Assembly: GCA_964371055.1 (NCBI GenBank)
Contig: CAYJLF010000016.1
Location: 62,001 to 126,000, forward strand
DNA: 64,000 nt
Direction: 5' to 3'
Origin: CAYJLF01 sp964371055
Lineage (GTDB): Bacteria > Eisenbacteria > RBG-16-71-46 > CAIMUX01
Shown here: positions 27,541 through 38,200 of the stretch, piece by piece
How the letters are laid out: the number at the start of each line of letters is the position of its first letter
Position numbering within the stretch: the first letter of the stretch is position 1
The notes under the pieces: model-generated
Databases searched by the model: none
Told to the model about the DNA's origin: nothing
The model's input: only the letters and a program-made list of their open reading frames with translations
Translations under genes and position numbers: made by a program

Positions 27541-30500
27541 GTGACCCTGACGACTCCATCGCGATCCCTGCCGGCGACGGTCCATCGGACGGCCTGGACG
27601 CTGGCCGTCGTCGTCATCCTCGCGGCAGGTCCAGCCCAGGCCTGGTCTAAACCCTGGCCGGCCGCGGACCGCAGCGGCTGGATGACCGAGTTCGGCGCTC
27701 CTGAACCGGATGGGATGATCTGCGCCCTCGGCGAATACCAGGGCGCTCTCATCATCGCCGGCGAGTTCACGATCCTGGAAGACACGCCCCTCTGGCACAT
27801 CGCGCGCTGGGATGGCGAGCGATTCGACCCGCTCGAAAGGGGCTTGAACGGGCCTGTTCGCGCGCTGGCCACCTATCGCGGGGACCTCATCGCTGCCGGC
27901 GACTTCACCGCGGCGGGCGAGGTAGCCGTCTCCTGCATCGCCCGGTGGGATGGAACCGAGTGGCATCCACTGGGCCGGGGATCCGACATCCCGATCCTGA
28001 CGGTCGCAGTCGTGGGAGACACCCTCTTCGCCGGCGGGCCCTTCGGCGCGGAGTTCGGCACGCCGGCCCGCGCCGTGCGTGCCTGGGACGGCGTCCAATG
28101 GAGGGACGCGGGCTTCGATGAGTCGGTTCCCGTCAGCGAGGGATACGTCCACCAGCTCCTCGCGTTCGACGGCCGCCTGGTCGCCTGGTGGGACAATGAC
28201 CGGCTCCACCCCGACTACGATGACGTGCCGAGCGGCGTCTTCCACCTGGCAGGCGAGCGGATCGCCGGTCGATGGCGGCAGATGCCGGAGGAGTATCCCG
28301 GCGAGTGGTTTCTCGATCACTTCCAGCCCGACGCGCTCCTGGTTCAGGATGGCCGACTCTATGCCGTCGGCGAACTCGGCTACGGACACCTCCTCGTCGA
28401 GTGGGACGGCCGCTCGTGGCGCCAGCTCGCCTCTCCCGGGCCCTACACTACGGCGAGCCTGGGCTTCTGGCGTGGTCAGCTTCTCGTCAGCACGGACGAT
28501 CGACTCCACCGATGGACTGGATCCAACCTCGAGCTCATGACCCCGCTCGATCTCTACCCGTCCACGCTCCACGCCTGGCGTGAGGATCTGTGGACGGCGG
28601 GGCGATACGCTCTCGCGCCCGGCTCTCCGCAGCCAGCGCTCTTTCGCTGGGACGGGACGATCTGGACGCACTACGGAAGACGCGAGGGGCTGGGGCTGTG
28701 CGGGGAAAACGAACCCTTCGTCGCCTCCCTCGCGATCTCGGGTCGTGCTCCGGCCGTCTACGGCCGCTTCGATCGCGCCGGAGGGGTCGCCTGCACCGAT
28801 CTGATCGTGCGCGATGGCCACGGGTGGCAGCGCCGTCACACAGAGCGGCGGCAGCGGGCCGCGCCTGGATCGGCCCACTCCCTCTGGAGCCATGGGCCAT
28901 GGCTCTACTTCGGCATCTACAGCAGCTTCGACGGTCCGTTCCTGATGCGCAGCTCTTCCGAGCAGGCCGAGGGGGTGTCAGGACTGGGCGCTACGCCGGT
29001 CGTGATCCATAACTGGGACGGCCGGCTCTTCATCGGCGGCCCGTTCACCCGACCGGCCCCCAGCTACATCGTCGAACGTGTCCCGGGAGACTGGCACTCG
29101 CCCCGGGGCGGACTGAATGGACCGGTCGAGGCCCTCTGTACCTATCGAGGAGTGCTCGTGGCAGGCGGATCGTTCACCGCGAGCATTCGGGAGACCGCTC
29201 CGTTGCGCTCGATCGCGTGCTGGGACGGGTGGAGGTGGTTCGACCTCGGCGGCGGCCTGCCGGATCCGGTCACGGCGCTCGCGCCCTTCCGCGGCGGGCT
29301 GGCGGCGGCCTGCACTCTGCCGGGAGACTCCCTCGATCCCGGCTTCGATTCCGCCCGCCCGGCGCGCGGAGCGGTCTTCTGGTTCGACGGATCGGCGTGG
29401 CAGCCGCTCGGCGCAGCGTTCAACGGACGCGTGCGCGATCTCGAGGTCTTCCACGGGCGGCTGATCGCCGCGGGGGACTTCACCCTCGCGCCCGGCCGGG
29501 GTGCCGTCGCCGCCCTCGAAGAGGGAGATTGGGTCGCGATCGGAGAGGGGATGAACGGACCGGCGAACGCCCTCCTGGCGCATGACGACACGCTCTGGGT
29601 CGGCGGCCGGTTCACCGCCGCCGGATCGACCATCTCGGCACGGCTCGCCGGGTGGATCGAACCAACCGTTCCGCTCGAGGACTTCCTCGTCGAGCTGGCC
29701 GGCACACCCCGCTCCGGATCAGAAGCCACCGCTGCGGACTCGGCCGGTCCGGTGCTTCCCCCAGACTCTCCCCGCGCGCGTGTGTCGTTCCGCCTGCCCG
29801 ATGACCCGCGCTTCGATCGCGCCTTCCTGCGCACATCTTCGACCGGCTTTCCGGCCGACCCGGAGGAGGGAGATCCCCTTCGCCCCGGCACCGACGGTTC
29901 CTTCGACGGTGGGCCGGGAGATCGGGTGAGTCATGAGTTTCAGGTCGCCGAGGGGACCACGCTCTACATCGCAGGATTCGCGGCCGATCTCGATGGACAG
30001 GTCTCCCGGCCAAGCCGGTCGATCCTCCACGTCCCCGATCAGACCCCTCCCTGGTTCTCGGCTAACATCCGGCGCCTGCCGTCTCTCGGATCGGGCGCGA
30101 TCAGGTTCCAGATCGACGCGCTTTGCCCCGAACCACCGCCGCCGCCGGGGCCGAGCGCCCGGTTCGGGGACGAGGTGACCCTGCTGGAGCGGCCGACCGG
30201 CGATCCGTTCGCCTGGTTCGGCGTCGTCGCCCGTCCGCCTTCGGCTCAGGGCGAGGCGGTCCTGATCTCGGTCGCGGACAGCGTGGGTAATGTCACCACC
30301 GCGATCTCCCGATGGGCGGCGGCGCCGGTCTTCGCCCAGGCGGGCGGGCGATGCACCTTCGATGACGCCACCTGGGTGGAGTATCGCGAGGATGTCGTCC
30401 ATGACCCCGCCTGGCTGACCATCGTCGGCCAACCGGAATCTGCCGGGTTCGATCTCGACAGACTCGGAGCTTGGCACATCGCCCTCAATGAAGAGCCACG

Positions 30501-30972
30501 GCACCCGCTCCTCCTCTTCCACCGACCGTCATCACGTTCGACCCGCTCGATCGACCTCAGCCGCCTGGCCCTGGCAGCGCCTCACGGCGAGCGTCTGGCG
30601 GGCACGTTCGACTCCGACATCGGTGTCATCTGGTTCTGGATCGATCGTAATGGCGACTATCGACTGGTCCGGAACGACACCCCGACCAGTTCACCCGCTG
30701 ATCCCCATCTTCTCCGGCTCGAGGGTCCGTTTCCCAATCCGTCCTATCGCACGATCACCGTCCGCTGGGAGGTGGCAGCTCGACAACCGGTGCACTTCGA
30801 GCTCTTCGATGTCGCGGGGCGTCGCGTGGCACGGCTCTTCGACGGGCTCTCGGGGCCGGGACCCCAGACGTTCACCTGGTCCCCGTCCGTCGACCTGCCG
30901 GCCGGCATCTACTTCGGCCGGGTCCGGACCGAGAACTCCGAGCGCAGCGTGCGGCTGGTCTGGAGGCCGTGA
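27541..30972 (+). CDS. Large secreted WDG-repeat propeller protein with FlgD-like C-terminus
   Basis: The 1143-residue product has a signal peptide (TAWTLAVVVILAAGPAQA|WSK). Residues ~60-690 hold about a dozen repeats of the form LNGPVRALATYRGDLIAAGDFT...IARWDGTEWHPLGRG, i.e. blades of a kelch/Rax2-like beta-propeller. A region with Asp/Pro-rich segments and another beta domain follows. The final ~85 residues (GPFPNPSYRTITVRWEV...FDVAGRRVARLF...AGIYFGRVRTENSERSVRLVWRP) are the FlgD-like module. The GTG at 27541 is chosen because the signal peptide follows and a TATACT box ends 6 nt before. It is cell-surface or released, perhaps for ligand binding; no enzyme motif is seen. Confidence 0.8.
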   Translation: MTLTTPSRSLPATVHRTAWTLAVVVILAAGPAQAWSKPWPAADRSGWMTEFGAPEPDGMICALGEYQGALIIAGEFTILEDTPLWHIARWDGERFDPLERGLNGPVRALATYRGDLIAAGDFTAAGEVAVSCIARWDGTEWHPLGRGSDIPILTVAVVGDTLFAGGPFGAEFGTPARAVRAWDGVQWRDAGFDESVPVSEGYVHQLLAFDGRLVAWWDNDRLHPDYDDVPSGVFHLAGERIAGRWRQMPEEYPGEWFLDHFQPDALLVQDGRLYAVGELGYGHLLVEWDGRSWRQLASPGPYTTASLGFWRGQLLVSTDDRLHRWTGSNLELMTPLDLYPSTLHAWREDLWTAGRYALAPGSPQPALFRWDGTIWTHYGRREGLGLCGENEPFVASLAISGRAPAVYGRFDRAGGVACTDLIVRDGHGWQRRHTERRQRAAPGSAHSLWSHGPWLYFGIYSSFDGPFLMRSSSEQAEGVSGLGATPVVIHNWDGRLFIGGPFTRPAPSYIVERVPGDWHSPRGGLNGPVEALCTYRGVLVAGGSFTASIRETAPLRSIACWDGWRWFDLGGGLPDPVTALAPFRGGLAAACTLPGDSLDPGFDSARPARGAVFWFDGSAWQPLGAAFNGRVRDLEVFHGRLIAAGDFTLAPGRGAVAALEEGDWVAIGEGMNGPANALLAHDDTLWVGGRFTAAGSTISARLAGWIEPTVPLEDFLVELAGTPRSGSEATAADSAGPVLPPDSPRARVSFRLPDDPRFDRAFLRTSSTGFPADPEEGDPLRPGTDGSFDGGPGDRVSHEFQVAEGTTLYIAGFAADLDGQVSRPSRSILHVPDQTPPWFSANIRRLPSLGSGAIRFQIDALCPEPPPPPGPSARFGDEVTLLERPTGDPFAWFGVVARPPSAQGEAVLISVADSVGNVTTAISRWAAAPVFAQAGGRCTFDDATWVEYREDVVHDPAWLTIVGQPESAGFDLDRLGAWHIALNEEPRHPLLLFHRPSSRSTRSIDLSRLALAAPHGERLAGTFDSDIGVIWFWIDRNGDYRLVRNDTPTSSPADPHLLRLEGPFPNPSYRTITVRWEVAARQPVHFELFDVAGRRVARLFDGLSGPGPQTFTWSPSVDLPAGIYFGRVRTENSERSVRLVWRP

Positions 30973-31040
30973 TCGCGCGCCCGAGCCGTCCTCCAGCGTC
31001 GACCCGAGCAGCCGACAAGCCGCTCGGTCCGCTGGTGTCG

Positions 31041-32570
31041 CTAGCGAACGGGTAGCCTAACGATCCTCCCCGCGGCCATCGGCGCACCCGCCGCTGACCC
31101 GCGATAGAGATAGACCCCGCCGGGCATCACGACTCCACGCTCGTCCCGACCGTCCCAGAGCAACGCCGCCGCGCCGGAATCGGTCTCCGCACCCAGACGC
31201 CGCACCCGTCGCCCGTTGACATCGAAGATCGTGAGAGAGACCGCGCTCGCGCCGATTCCACTCCACTCCAGTCGCACGGCATCGCGAAACGGATTCGGCC
31301 AGGCTCGCATCGTCCGGCCGACCAGGCTCGGAACCATCTCGCTCCCCGGCTCCTCCGGCGCCGCATCCGCCGTCAGCCACGACGCGTAATCGACCAGACC
31401 GAGCGATGGATTGTCCGGCTGATGGAAGATCGCGTCCTCGACCTCCTGCTGCGAGGCCCCGCCCCACCAGTTTCCCTGCGCCATCTGTGCGAGCGGGGTG
31501 TTGTTGTAGAGGCCGTAGGTCCGGCTGAGTCCGTTCTCGGCGATGCAGTTGCCGCCGTCGTCGTCGGTCGAGCCGTTCCCGAGGTTGCCGAGGTTTGGAT
31601 GTCCCCCGTTGATGATCGCCACGCCATACCAGTGCCCGCGGATCATGTTCTGCGCCACGATCGGGGCGTTGTTGCCGTTGCAGGCGATCCCGAACCCCCA
31701 GTTCAGCGTGTCGGGATGGATCGTGTTCGCCAGAAGGACGTTTCCGCGGATCATCGGGTTCGCCCCGGTCTGGTAGCAGAGGATTCCGTAGCCGCATCCC
31801 TCGATGTGATTCCGCTCGATCAGGCCGTTGCTGGCGGCCCAGAGGGAGATCCCGCCGCTCATGTGGTGCCCGCTGCCGAGGATGGTGCAGCCGCGGATGG
31901 TCGGCGAGTTCGTCCCCTGCAGTCCGATGTTGATGTAAGGATAGGGTGAGGTGTTCTCGATGTTGTTGTTTTCCATCCGACAGGACTCGATCAGGGGCGA
32001 GGAAGAGAGCGTCATGGTGATCGTCCGGCGGCGGTTATCGTGCAGATGGCAGCCCCGGACCACCCCGCCCGCGGCCGAGAAGTCGAGCACCTTGTCCAGG
32101 TTGTCGTGGAGGTCGCACGACTCGAGAAGGACCGCCCCACCCACCACATCGACGGCGGTGTGGGCATGGGCGATCTCGCACCAGGCCAGACGGAACTCCG
32201 ATCCCGCCTGCGTGTCGCTGAAGCCGAGGCCGCGCCAGGCGCCGGGGGTCGGCGTCGCGGAGTCGAAGACGATCTTCGCCTCGCTCGTGCCGATCGCCTC
32301 CAGCGCGCCGCGGATCTCCAGCCCGATCGTGCCGCCGGTGTCGAGGAACTCGAGGCGCGCGCCAGGCGCAACGACGAGGCGATCCGTCACCGAAACCACG
32401 ACCGACTGGTGGACCTGATAGTCGCCCGACCCTCCGGTCACGGCGCCGCCGGACTGGGCCACCAGATCATCCATCGACCAGACGACACCGGTTCCCGGAG
32501 TGACGTAGTCGGCCACAGCCGGGCCGGCGAGCAGGATCAGCAACAGGGAGAGAAGAAGGATCGGCTTCAT
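31041..32570 (-). CDS. Secreted right-handed beta-helix protein with FlgD-like C-terminus
   Basis: The 509-residue protein starts with a signal peptide (MKPILLLSLLLILLAGPAVA|DYV). Residues ~110-400 show beta-helix coils rich in Asn and Gly: LESCDLHDN, IRGCTILGSGHHMSGGI, IERNHIEGCGYGILCYQTG, AQNMIRGHWYGVAIINGGHPN. This is the pattern of parallel beta-helix (NosD/pectate-lyase-like) proteins that bind or cut polysaccharides. No catalytic set can be assigned. The C-terminal WPNPFRDAVRLEW...DVNGRRVRRL...WDGRDERG...GGVYLYRG module is of the FlgD-like kind. GGAGG lies before ATG 32570. Confidence 0.83.
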   Translation of the reverse strand: MKPILLLSLLLILLAGPAVADYVTPGTGVVWSMDDLVAQSGGAVTGGSGDYQVHQSVVVSVTDRLVVAPGARLEFLDTGGTIGLEIRGALEAIGTSEAKIVFDSATPTPGAWRGLGFSDTQAGSEFRLAWCEIAHAHTAVDVVGGAVLLESCDLHDNLDKVLDFSAAGGVVRGCHLHDNRRRTITMTLSSSPLIESCRMENNNIENTSPYPYINIGLQGTNSPTIRGCTILGSGHHMSGGISLWAASNGLIERNHIEGCGYGILCYQTGANPMIRGNVLLANTIHPDTLNWGFGIACNGNNAPIVAQNMIRGHWYGVAIINGGHPNLGNLGNGSTDDDGGNCIAENGLSRTYGLYNNTPLAQMAQGNWWGGASQQEVEDAIFHQPDNPSLGLVDYASWLTADAAPEEPGSEMVPSLVGRTMRAWPNPFRDAVRLEWSGIGASAVSLTIFDVNGRRVRRLGAETDSGAAALLWDGRDERGVVMPGGVYLYRGSAAGAPMAAGRIVRLPVR

Positions 32571-32621
32571 GAGGGACCTCCGCGGTGATACCCGGCGGCT
32601 TGGATAGCAGAACGCCCCGCT

Positions 32622-32630
32622 ATTGTACCA
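32622..32630 (-). promoter_or_regulatory. Extended -10 box (TGGTACAAT)
   Basis: The minus-strand box lies ~52 nt upstream of the beta-helix gene start and is identical to that at 10299-10307. The matching -35 is not obvious. Confidence 0.5.
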
Positions 32631-32876
32631 AGAGCCGCCTGAGGGGAGCGAGGGGAAGGCCACGGGCGCCATAACAGCTCCGCATCGGCCCGGCCTGCTT
32701 CACCTCGAGTCGATCCTCTTGTGGTCCCGGGCGTCCGCGCGGTATGCTCGAATGCGGTCGTTCGAGCCCGGCCTCCGGGCATCCGATCACGAAGGAGTCG
32801 CTTGTCGCCGTCATCTCCCGGCCGCATCGCCACCCATCTGGTCGCGCCGCGGTCGCCGGATCAGGAGTCGCCCACC

Positions 32877-34382
32877 ATGTCGCTTCGCATCCTCTGCGGT
32901 CTCGTGCTCATGATCTGCCTCGGCCTCGTGCCCGCCGCCGACACCGTCCTCGCCGCTCGGGTCGATGTCGGATCAGCGGGTTCGGTCGCGACGACCTTCG
33001 TCGCAAAGACAGCGGGGCACTCTGACCCATCCGCGATCGTGGTCGAGGTGACGGACAGTCCGTCGATCATCTCCCGCGACGGTCGGGACCTCGCCTACCT
33101 CTTCCGGCTGGCGCCTCGCGGCTACGTCGTGGTGGCGGCGGACGACGCGCTCCCCGCCGTTGTCGCCTACTCCCTGGAGGCCGATCCGCTCGAGGATGTG
33201 CAGAGCGACCACCCCCTCCTCCGCCTCGTCGCGGCCGACCTCGAGTCCCGCCTGCGGTCGCTCTCTTCCGTCGATCCGGACATCACGCGCGAGCGGGCGC
33301 GGCAGTGGACCGCACTGCGGCTCGGTTCCTGGGAACGCGCGCCGGGCGAGCGATTCCAGCAGTGGCCTCCCTCGGGATCGACCCCGACCGGCGGGTGGCT
33401 TCTCTCCAACTGGACCCAGAGCGCCCCCTACAACGCGCTCTGCCCCCTGGACCTGGCGCACGGAGGCGCGCGGAGCGTGGCCGGATGTCCCGCAGTCGCG
33501 ATGGCGATGATCCTCAACTACCACGAAACGATTCAGGCCACCGCCTTCGGTGCCGGCGACCGCTACTGGCACGCCTACGCCGGCAACAACTACTGGATCC
33601 CCGATGCCGCGGCCACCTATGGCTTCCCCGACTTTCCGACCCTGAACGGCCATCTCGCCACGCTGACCGCCCACTGGGGCTCGGGGACTCCGCTCACCAA
33701 CACCGACAAGGCGGCTTTGACCTTCGCCTGTGGAGTCGCCGCAACCCAGGTCTACAGCGCGTCGGGATCCGGCACCTTCGGCGTCGACCAGGCCTACGAC
33801 GCCTATCAGCGCTTCGCCTTCACCGGCTGCCGCCTCGCCTTCGACACCGATCCCGAGCTCTACTCCGATCTCGCCCTCAGCATGCAGAGCGCCCTTCCGG
33901 CCCACCTCGCCGTGGTGGACGAGGGATGGACGATGGGGCACAACGTGGTGGTGGACGGCTACAACACCGACAACTACTTCCACCTGAACTTCGGATGGGG
34001 CGGAGCGTACAACGGATGGTACCTGCTCCCCTCGGAGATTCCCTACGGTCTCACCGTGATCGAGGGCGTGGTCCTCGACATCGTTCCGGAAACGACGGCG
34101 GCTCCCGAGTTCACCTCCATGGTCAACGCTCGATCCCTCATCTGCGTCCCGAATCCCGGAACCGATCGGATCTCGCTCGACCTCGGAGGGCCGTTCGCCC
34201 CGGACCTGGAGCTCGAGATCTTCGACGCCGCGGGACGTCTGATCCGAACGCTGGGCGGCTCGTCGGGCGGCCCGATCGTCTGGATGACCGACGATGCCGG
34301 GGGACGCCCCGTCGCGCCCGGCGTCTACTTCGCCCGGACTCAGGACGGATCGGCGGCCGCGCGCATCGTCGTCTGTCGCTGA
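32877..34382 (+). CDS. Secreted C10 (streptopain-like) cysteine protease with FlgD-like C-terminus
   Basis: The 501-residue protein has a signal peptide (LCGLVLMICLGLVPAADTVLA). A pro-domain of ~100 residues (LFRLAPRGYVVVAADDALPAV, the typical streptopain inhibitory region) is followed by the C10 catalytic domain: WTQSAPYNALCP, then Cys204 in SVAGCPAVAMAMILNYH and His355 in MGHNVVVDGYN, with NFGWGG (Trp374) completing the site. The last ~80 residues (CVPNPGTDRISLDL...FDAAGRLIRTLGG...APGVYFARTQDGSAAARIVVCR) are the FlgD-like module. The ATG at 32877 has AGGAG 9 nt upstream. It is divergent from the beta-helix gene and acts outside the cell on proteins. Confidence 0.9.
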   Translation: MSLRILCGLVLMICLGLVPAADTVLAARVDVGSAGSVATTFVAKTAGHSDPSAIVVEVTDSPSIISRDGRDLAYLFRLAPRGYVVVAADDALPAVVAYSLEADPLEDVQSDHPLLRLVAADLESRLRSLSSVDPDITRERARQWTALRLGSWERAPGERFQQWPPSGSTPTGGWLLSNWTQSAPYNALCPLDLAHGGARSVAGCPAVAMAMILNYHETIQATAFGAGDRYWHAYAGNNYWIPDAAATYGFPDFPTLNGHLATLTAHWGSGTPLTNTDKAALTFACGVAATQVYSASGSGTFGVDQAYDAYQRFAFTGCRLAFDTDPELYSDLALSMQSALPAHLAVVDEGWTMGHNVVVDGYNTDNYFHLNFGWGGAYNGWYLLPSEIPYGLTVIEGVVLDIVPETTAAPEFTSMVNARSLICVPNPGTDRISLDLGGPFAPDLELEIFDAAGRLIRTLGGSSGGPIVWMTDDAGGRPVAPGVYFARTQDGSAAARIVVCR

Positions 34383-34479
34383 TCGCGGGCCGTCCTTTTC
34401 GGATCGGCCGTCCTGGACTAGACTGGGGCGGTCGTGGACGCTGGGGGGTATCGAGGTGGACGTCAGGGAGGGTATCCAA

Positions 34480-35214
34480 GTGGTTCGCTCGATCATCGTC
34501 TGGGCCGTTCGATCCGTCTGTCCAGCGCTGTTCGCCGGATGGCTGGCGTTGGCGCTCCCATCCGCCCCGGCACTCGCCGGAGCACAGTACCAGGGTTCGC
34601 TCCACTTGATGGGAGTGTTTCCGCAGGGCGAGTTCGCCGACAACCTGGATGATCCGGGGGTCGGACTCGGCGGTTCGTTCTTCGTCCGGGTACCGGACAG
34701 CCCGCTCTATCTCGGCGCCGACCTCGGCTTCTTCATCTACGGGCAATCGGAACGGACCGAGCCGTTCAACCCGAACATCCCGGAAGTGCAGATCAAGGTC
34801 CAGACCGACAACAGCCTGGTCCAGGGAGGTCTGGTGCTGCGGATCCAGCCGCCGGGCGGCGCGGTGCGGCCCTACCTCGACGGTTTTATCGGATTCAACT
34901 ACCTCGCCACGAGTACGACGATTCGTGATCGAAGTGATGACGACGAGATCGCCAGCGACACCAACCAGGACGACACGGCTTTCGCGTGGGGAGGAGGAGG
35001 AGGACTTCTGGTCCGGCTCCATCAGTCCAAGCCGGGCCCGGGCCGGCTGCGCGGCGTCTACCTCGACGGACGCGTCCGCTACCTCCTCGGCGGCGAGGCC
35101 GACTACCTGCGGGAGGGCTCGATCCGGCGCGAGGGCGGCCGGCTGGTCTACGACCTGCTCCGGTCGCGCACCGATGTGATTCAGGGCGGGCTGGGAGTCA
35201 CGCTGGACTTCTGA
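34480..35214 (+). CDS. Outer-membrane beta-barrel-like protein
   Basis: The 244-residue protein begins at GTG 34480, with GGGAGG 7 nt upstream, and has a signal peptide (CPALFAGWLALALPSAPALA|GAQ). The mature part alternates hydrophobic and polar residues in short strands joined by Asp/Asn/Gly turns (GSLHLMGVFPQGEFADNL, LYLGADLGFFIYG, GAVRPYLDGFIGFNYL, GVYLDGRVRYLLGGEADYL) and ends in Phe (VIQGGLGVTLDF), a common outer-membrane targeting end. It probably forms an 8-strand barrel. The next gene, a GH38-type enzyme, starts 27 nt after the stop, so the two are likely co-transcribed. Its specific role is unknown. Confidence 0.72.
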   Translation: MVRSIIVWAVRSVCPALFAGWLALALPSAPALAGAQYQGSLHLMGVFPQGEFADNLDDPGVGLGGSFFVRVPDSPLYLGADLGFFIYGQSERTEPFNPNIPEVQIKVQTDNSLVQGGLVLRIQPPGGAVRPYLDGFIGFNYLATSTTIRDRSDDDEIASDTNQDDTAFAWGGGGGLLVRLHQSKPGPGRLRGVYLDGRVRYLLGGEADYLREGSIRREGGRLVYDLLRSRTDVIQGGLGVTLDF

Positions 35215-35241
35215 TTCGCGCCGACCACGGACGGCAGTCCC

Positions 35242-38200
35242 ATGAACAAGCGCCACGTCGAACCGGGCCCGCTCCCCGATGGGAACGGGCCTGACACATT
35301 GCCCCCGCTCCCCTGGCTGCGTGGCTACGAGCGCACCCTCTCCGGCGAGCAGTGGCACTACCATGCTCCTCATCCGGAAGCGCAGACGGCGATCCTCGCC
35401 CGCGCCACCGACGGCCGGATGTCGATCGAGTGGGAGACCGAGCCGGTCCCCGAGGGGGACGACGAGGTCGCAGCCCGCCACGGTTCCGTGACCTTCATCT
35501 GGATGTGCGGGCTCGCCACGCAGAAGGGGGCACACGCCTTCACCCTCTCCGCCGACGGGCAACCGCTCGTCACGTTTCGAACCGGACGCGACTCGACCGA
35601 GAGGCGGTGGACGATCCGAGGCCACCACGGGGCCACGCTTCGCTTCCGGACCGTCATGGTCGACCAGTTCGAGGAGCTCTTCGGCTACATGTGGCTGACG
35701 GTGCCTCGATCGCTCGTCAGCGCCGGCCTCCCGCTTCGCCTCCAGGTCGCCGCGGAAGCGGGAGGAAGCCCCGATTGGCACATGGTCTTCGAGCATGCCC
35801 TCGTGCCGTCGATCCAGGCGTACGCCGAAGAGGCGCTGGCCCGCCAGGGTGACGGCCTGGTTCGTCTCGCCCGCCTCGAGGTCTGCCATCTCGCTCCGCC
35901 GGCCCGCGTCGCGGTTCGGGTCACCCCAGATCCAGGAGCCGGCGCGCCGGGGCCGGTGATCGGCCCGCGACCGCTCTTTCCCGACGCCGGCGCGACGTTC
36001 GATCCGCCGTGGACCCTCCCTTTGGAAATCGGCTACAACGCCTTTCTCCTCCCCGTGCCCGCCGACGCCACTCGGACCACGATCTCGATCGAGGAGGAAG
36101 CGGGTGTGCGGTCCCTCGAGCTTCCGCTGCCGCCGGTCGCCGCGCGCGAGCTCTGGTTCCTCCCCCACTCGCACGTCGACATCGGCTACTCCGACCCGCA
36201 GCCCGTCGTCGAACGCAAACAGTGGGCCCATCTGGAGCAGGCAATGGCGCTCGCCCGCGACACGCGGGAGAACCCCGCCGGGGCGCGCTTCCGGTGGAAC
36301 GTGGAGGTGCTGTGGGCCATCACTTCCTGGTACGCGCAGGCCAGTGCCAACGAGAAAGCGGCCTTCATCGAGGCGGTACGGGCGGGAGAGATCGGGCTCC
36401 AGGGGACCTTTGCGAATGTGCTGACCGGTCTCTGCCACCCGGAGGAACTGCTGCACTTGACCGCCGCCGCGCGCGAACTGGCGCGGATCACCGGCGTACC
36501 GATCGACACGGCGATGATCACCGACATCCCCGGCGCGACCTGGAGCCTCGCCCCCGCGCTGGCACAGGGCGGAGTGCGCCGTTTCTCTAGCGGACCGAAT
36601 TACCTCCCCTGGCATGCCGACGGCGGCGATCGCATCGGCACTTCCGCCCGCGTGTGGGGCGACCGTCCGTTCTGGTGGATCTCCCCCTCGGGCGAGGAGC
36701 GCCTTCTCTTCTGGATGACCGGACGCGGCTACTCGTGGTTCCACGGCCTCAACTCCGGCCGGATCGGAGCCGGCTCCGTGCGCCCGATCCTCGACTACCT
36801 GCGGGAGCTCTCCACGCGCGAACACCCGTGGTCGATGGTCCAGGTCCGTTACACGATCGGCGGCGACAACGGGCCGCCCGACCCTGATCTTTCGGCCTTT
36901 GTGCGGGACTGGAACGAACGGTTCGCCTCACCAAGGCTCGTGATCGCCACCACCCAATCGATGTTCGATGAGTTCGAACGACGCCACGGCGCCGCGTTGC
37001 CGGAGTTTCGCGGCGACCTGACCCCCTATTGGGAAGACGGCGCCGCTTCCACCGCGCGCGAGACCGCCCTGAACCGGCGCGCCGCATCCCTCCTCGTCGA
37101 GGCCGCGGCCCTCTGGAGCATGCGTCGGCCGAGGGAGTACCCGGCCACGGAGTTCCGCGCTGCCTGGAGGGAAGTCCTGCTCTTCAGCGAGCACACCTGG
37201 GGCGCGGCCGAGAGCGTCTCCGATCCGGACAGCGATGCCAGCCGCGCGCAGTGGGCCTGGAAGAAGGAGAGGGCCGAGGAGGCGCTCCGGCGCGCGCAGG
37301 CCCTGCAGGAGGCCGCGCTCGTCACCCGCGGGGCATCCCCGTCCATCGATCTTCTCAATCCCACCGGCTGGCGTCGCAACGACCTCGTCCTGCTCCCGCC
37401 ACCCCTCGGCGCGAACACGGCCAGCGTGACCGACGCCCGGGACCAGCCGCTCCGTTTCCAGCGGCTCGCAGGGGGTGAAATCCTCGTCGAGGCAGGTGAG
37501 CTGCCCCCCTTCGCCGGAGTGCGCATCACCCTCTCTCCGGCGTTACCCGCTCTATCCGCGGCGCGAACGCAGCCGGTCGAGATCGCCGACCCTCGCCGGC
37601 GGGCACGGCCCGGCACCACCGCGGATCGCGCCAGAGCCTCGCTCGATGCGAGCGGGGGAACGATCGAGAACGCAACCTTGCGCGCGCGCATCGACGGCGC
37701 GACCGGCGCGATCCAAAGCGTCATCCTGAAGGGAACCGCCGGGGCCGACGGAGTCGAGTGCGTCGACCCGAGCCGGTATCCGGGACTCAACGCCTACCTC
37801 TACGTCGCCGGCTTTGACCCCGAACAGGCCCTCGGTCTCACCACCGCGACCCTGCGCCTCGGCGAACAAGGCCCGTTGCGTGCGTCCCTCATCCTCGAGG
37901 GTGAAGCGCCGGGCTGCCGCCTGTTCCGCGCCGAGATCCGCCTGGCTGCGGGCAGCGAGGAGCTCGAGATCATCAACACGCTCGACAAGCTCGCCGTGCG
38001 GGCGAAGGAAAGCGTCCACTTCGCCTTTCCGTTCCAGGTCCCGGACGGCCGGGTCGAGGTCGATCTCGGCTGGGGCATGATCGAACCCGACCGTGATCAA
38101 CTCCCGGGATCATGCCGGGACTACTTCTGCCCGCACGACACGGTTCGGATCGAGGGAGAGAAGGCCGGCGTAGTCTTCGCCAGCCTCGACGCGCCGCTGG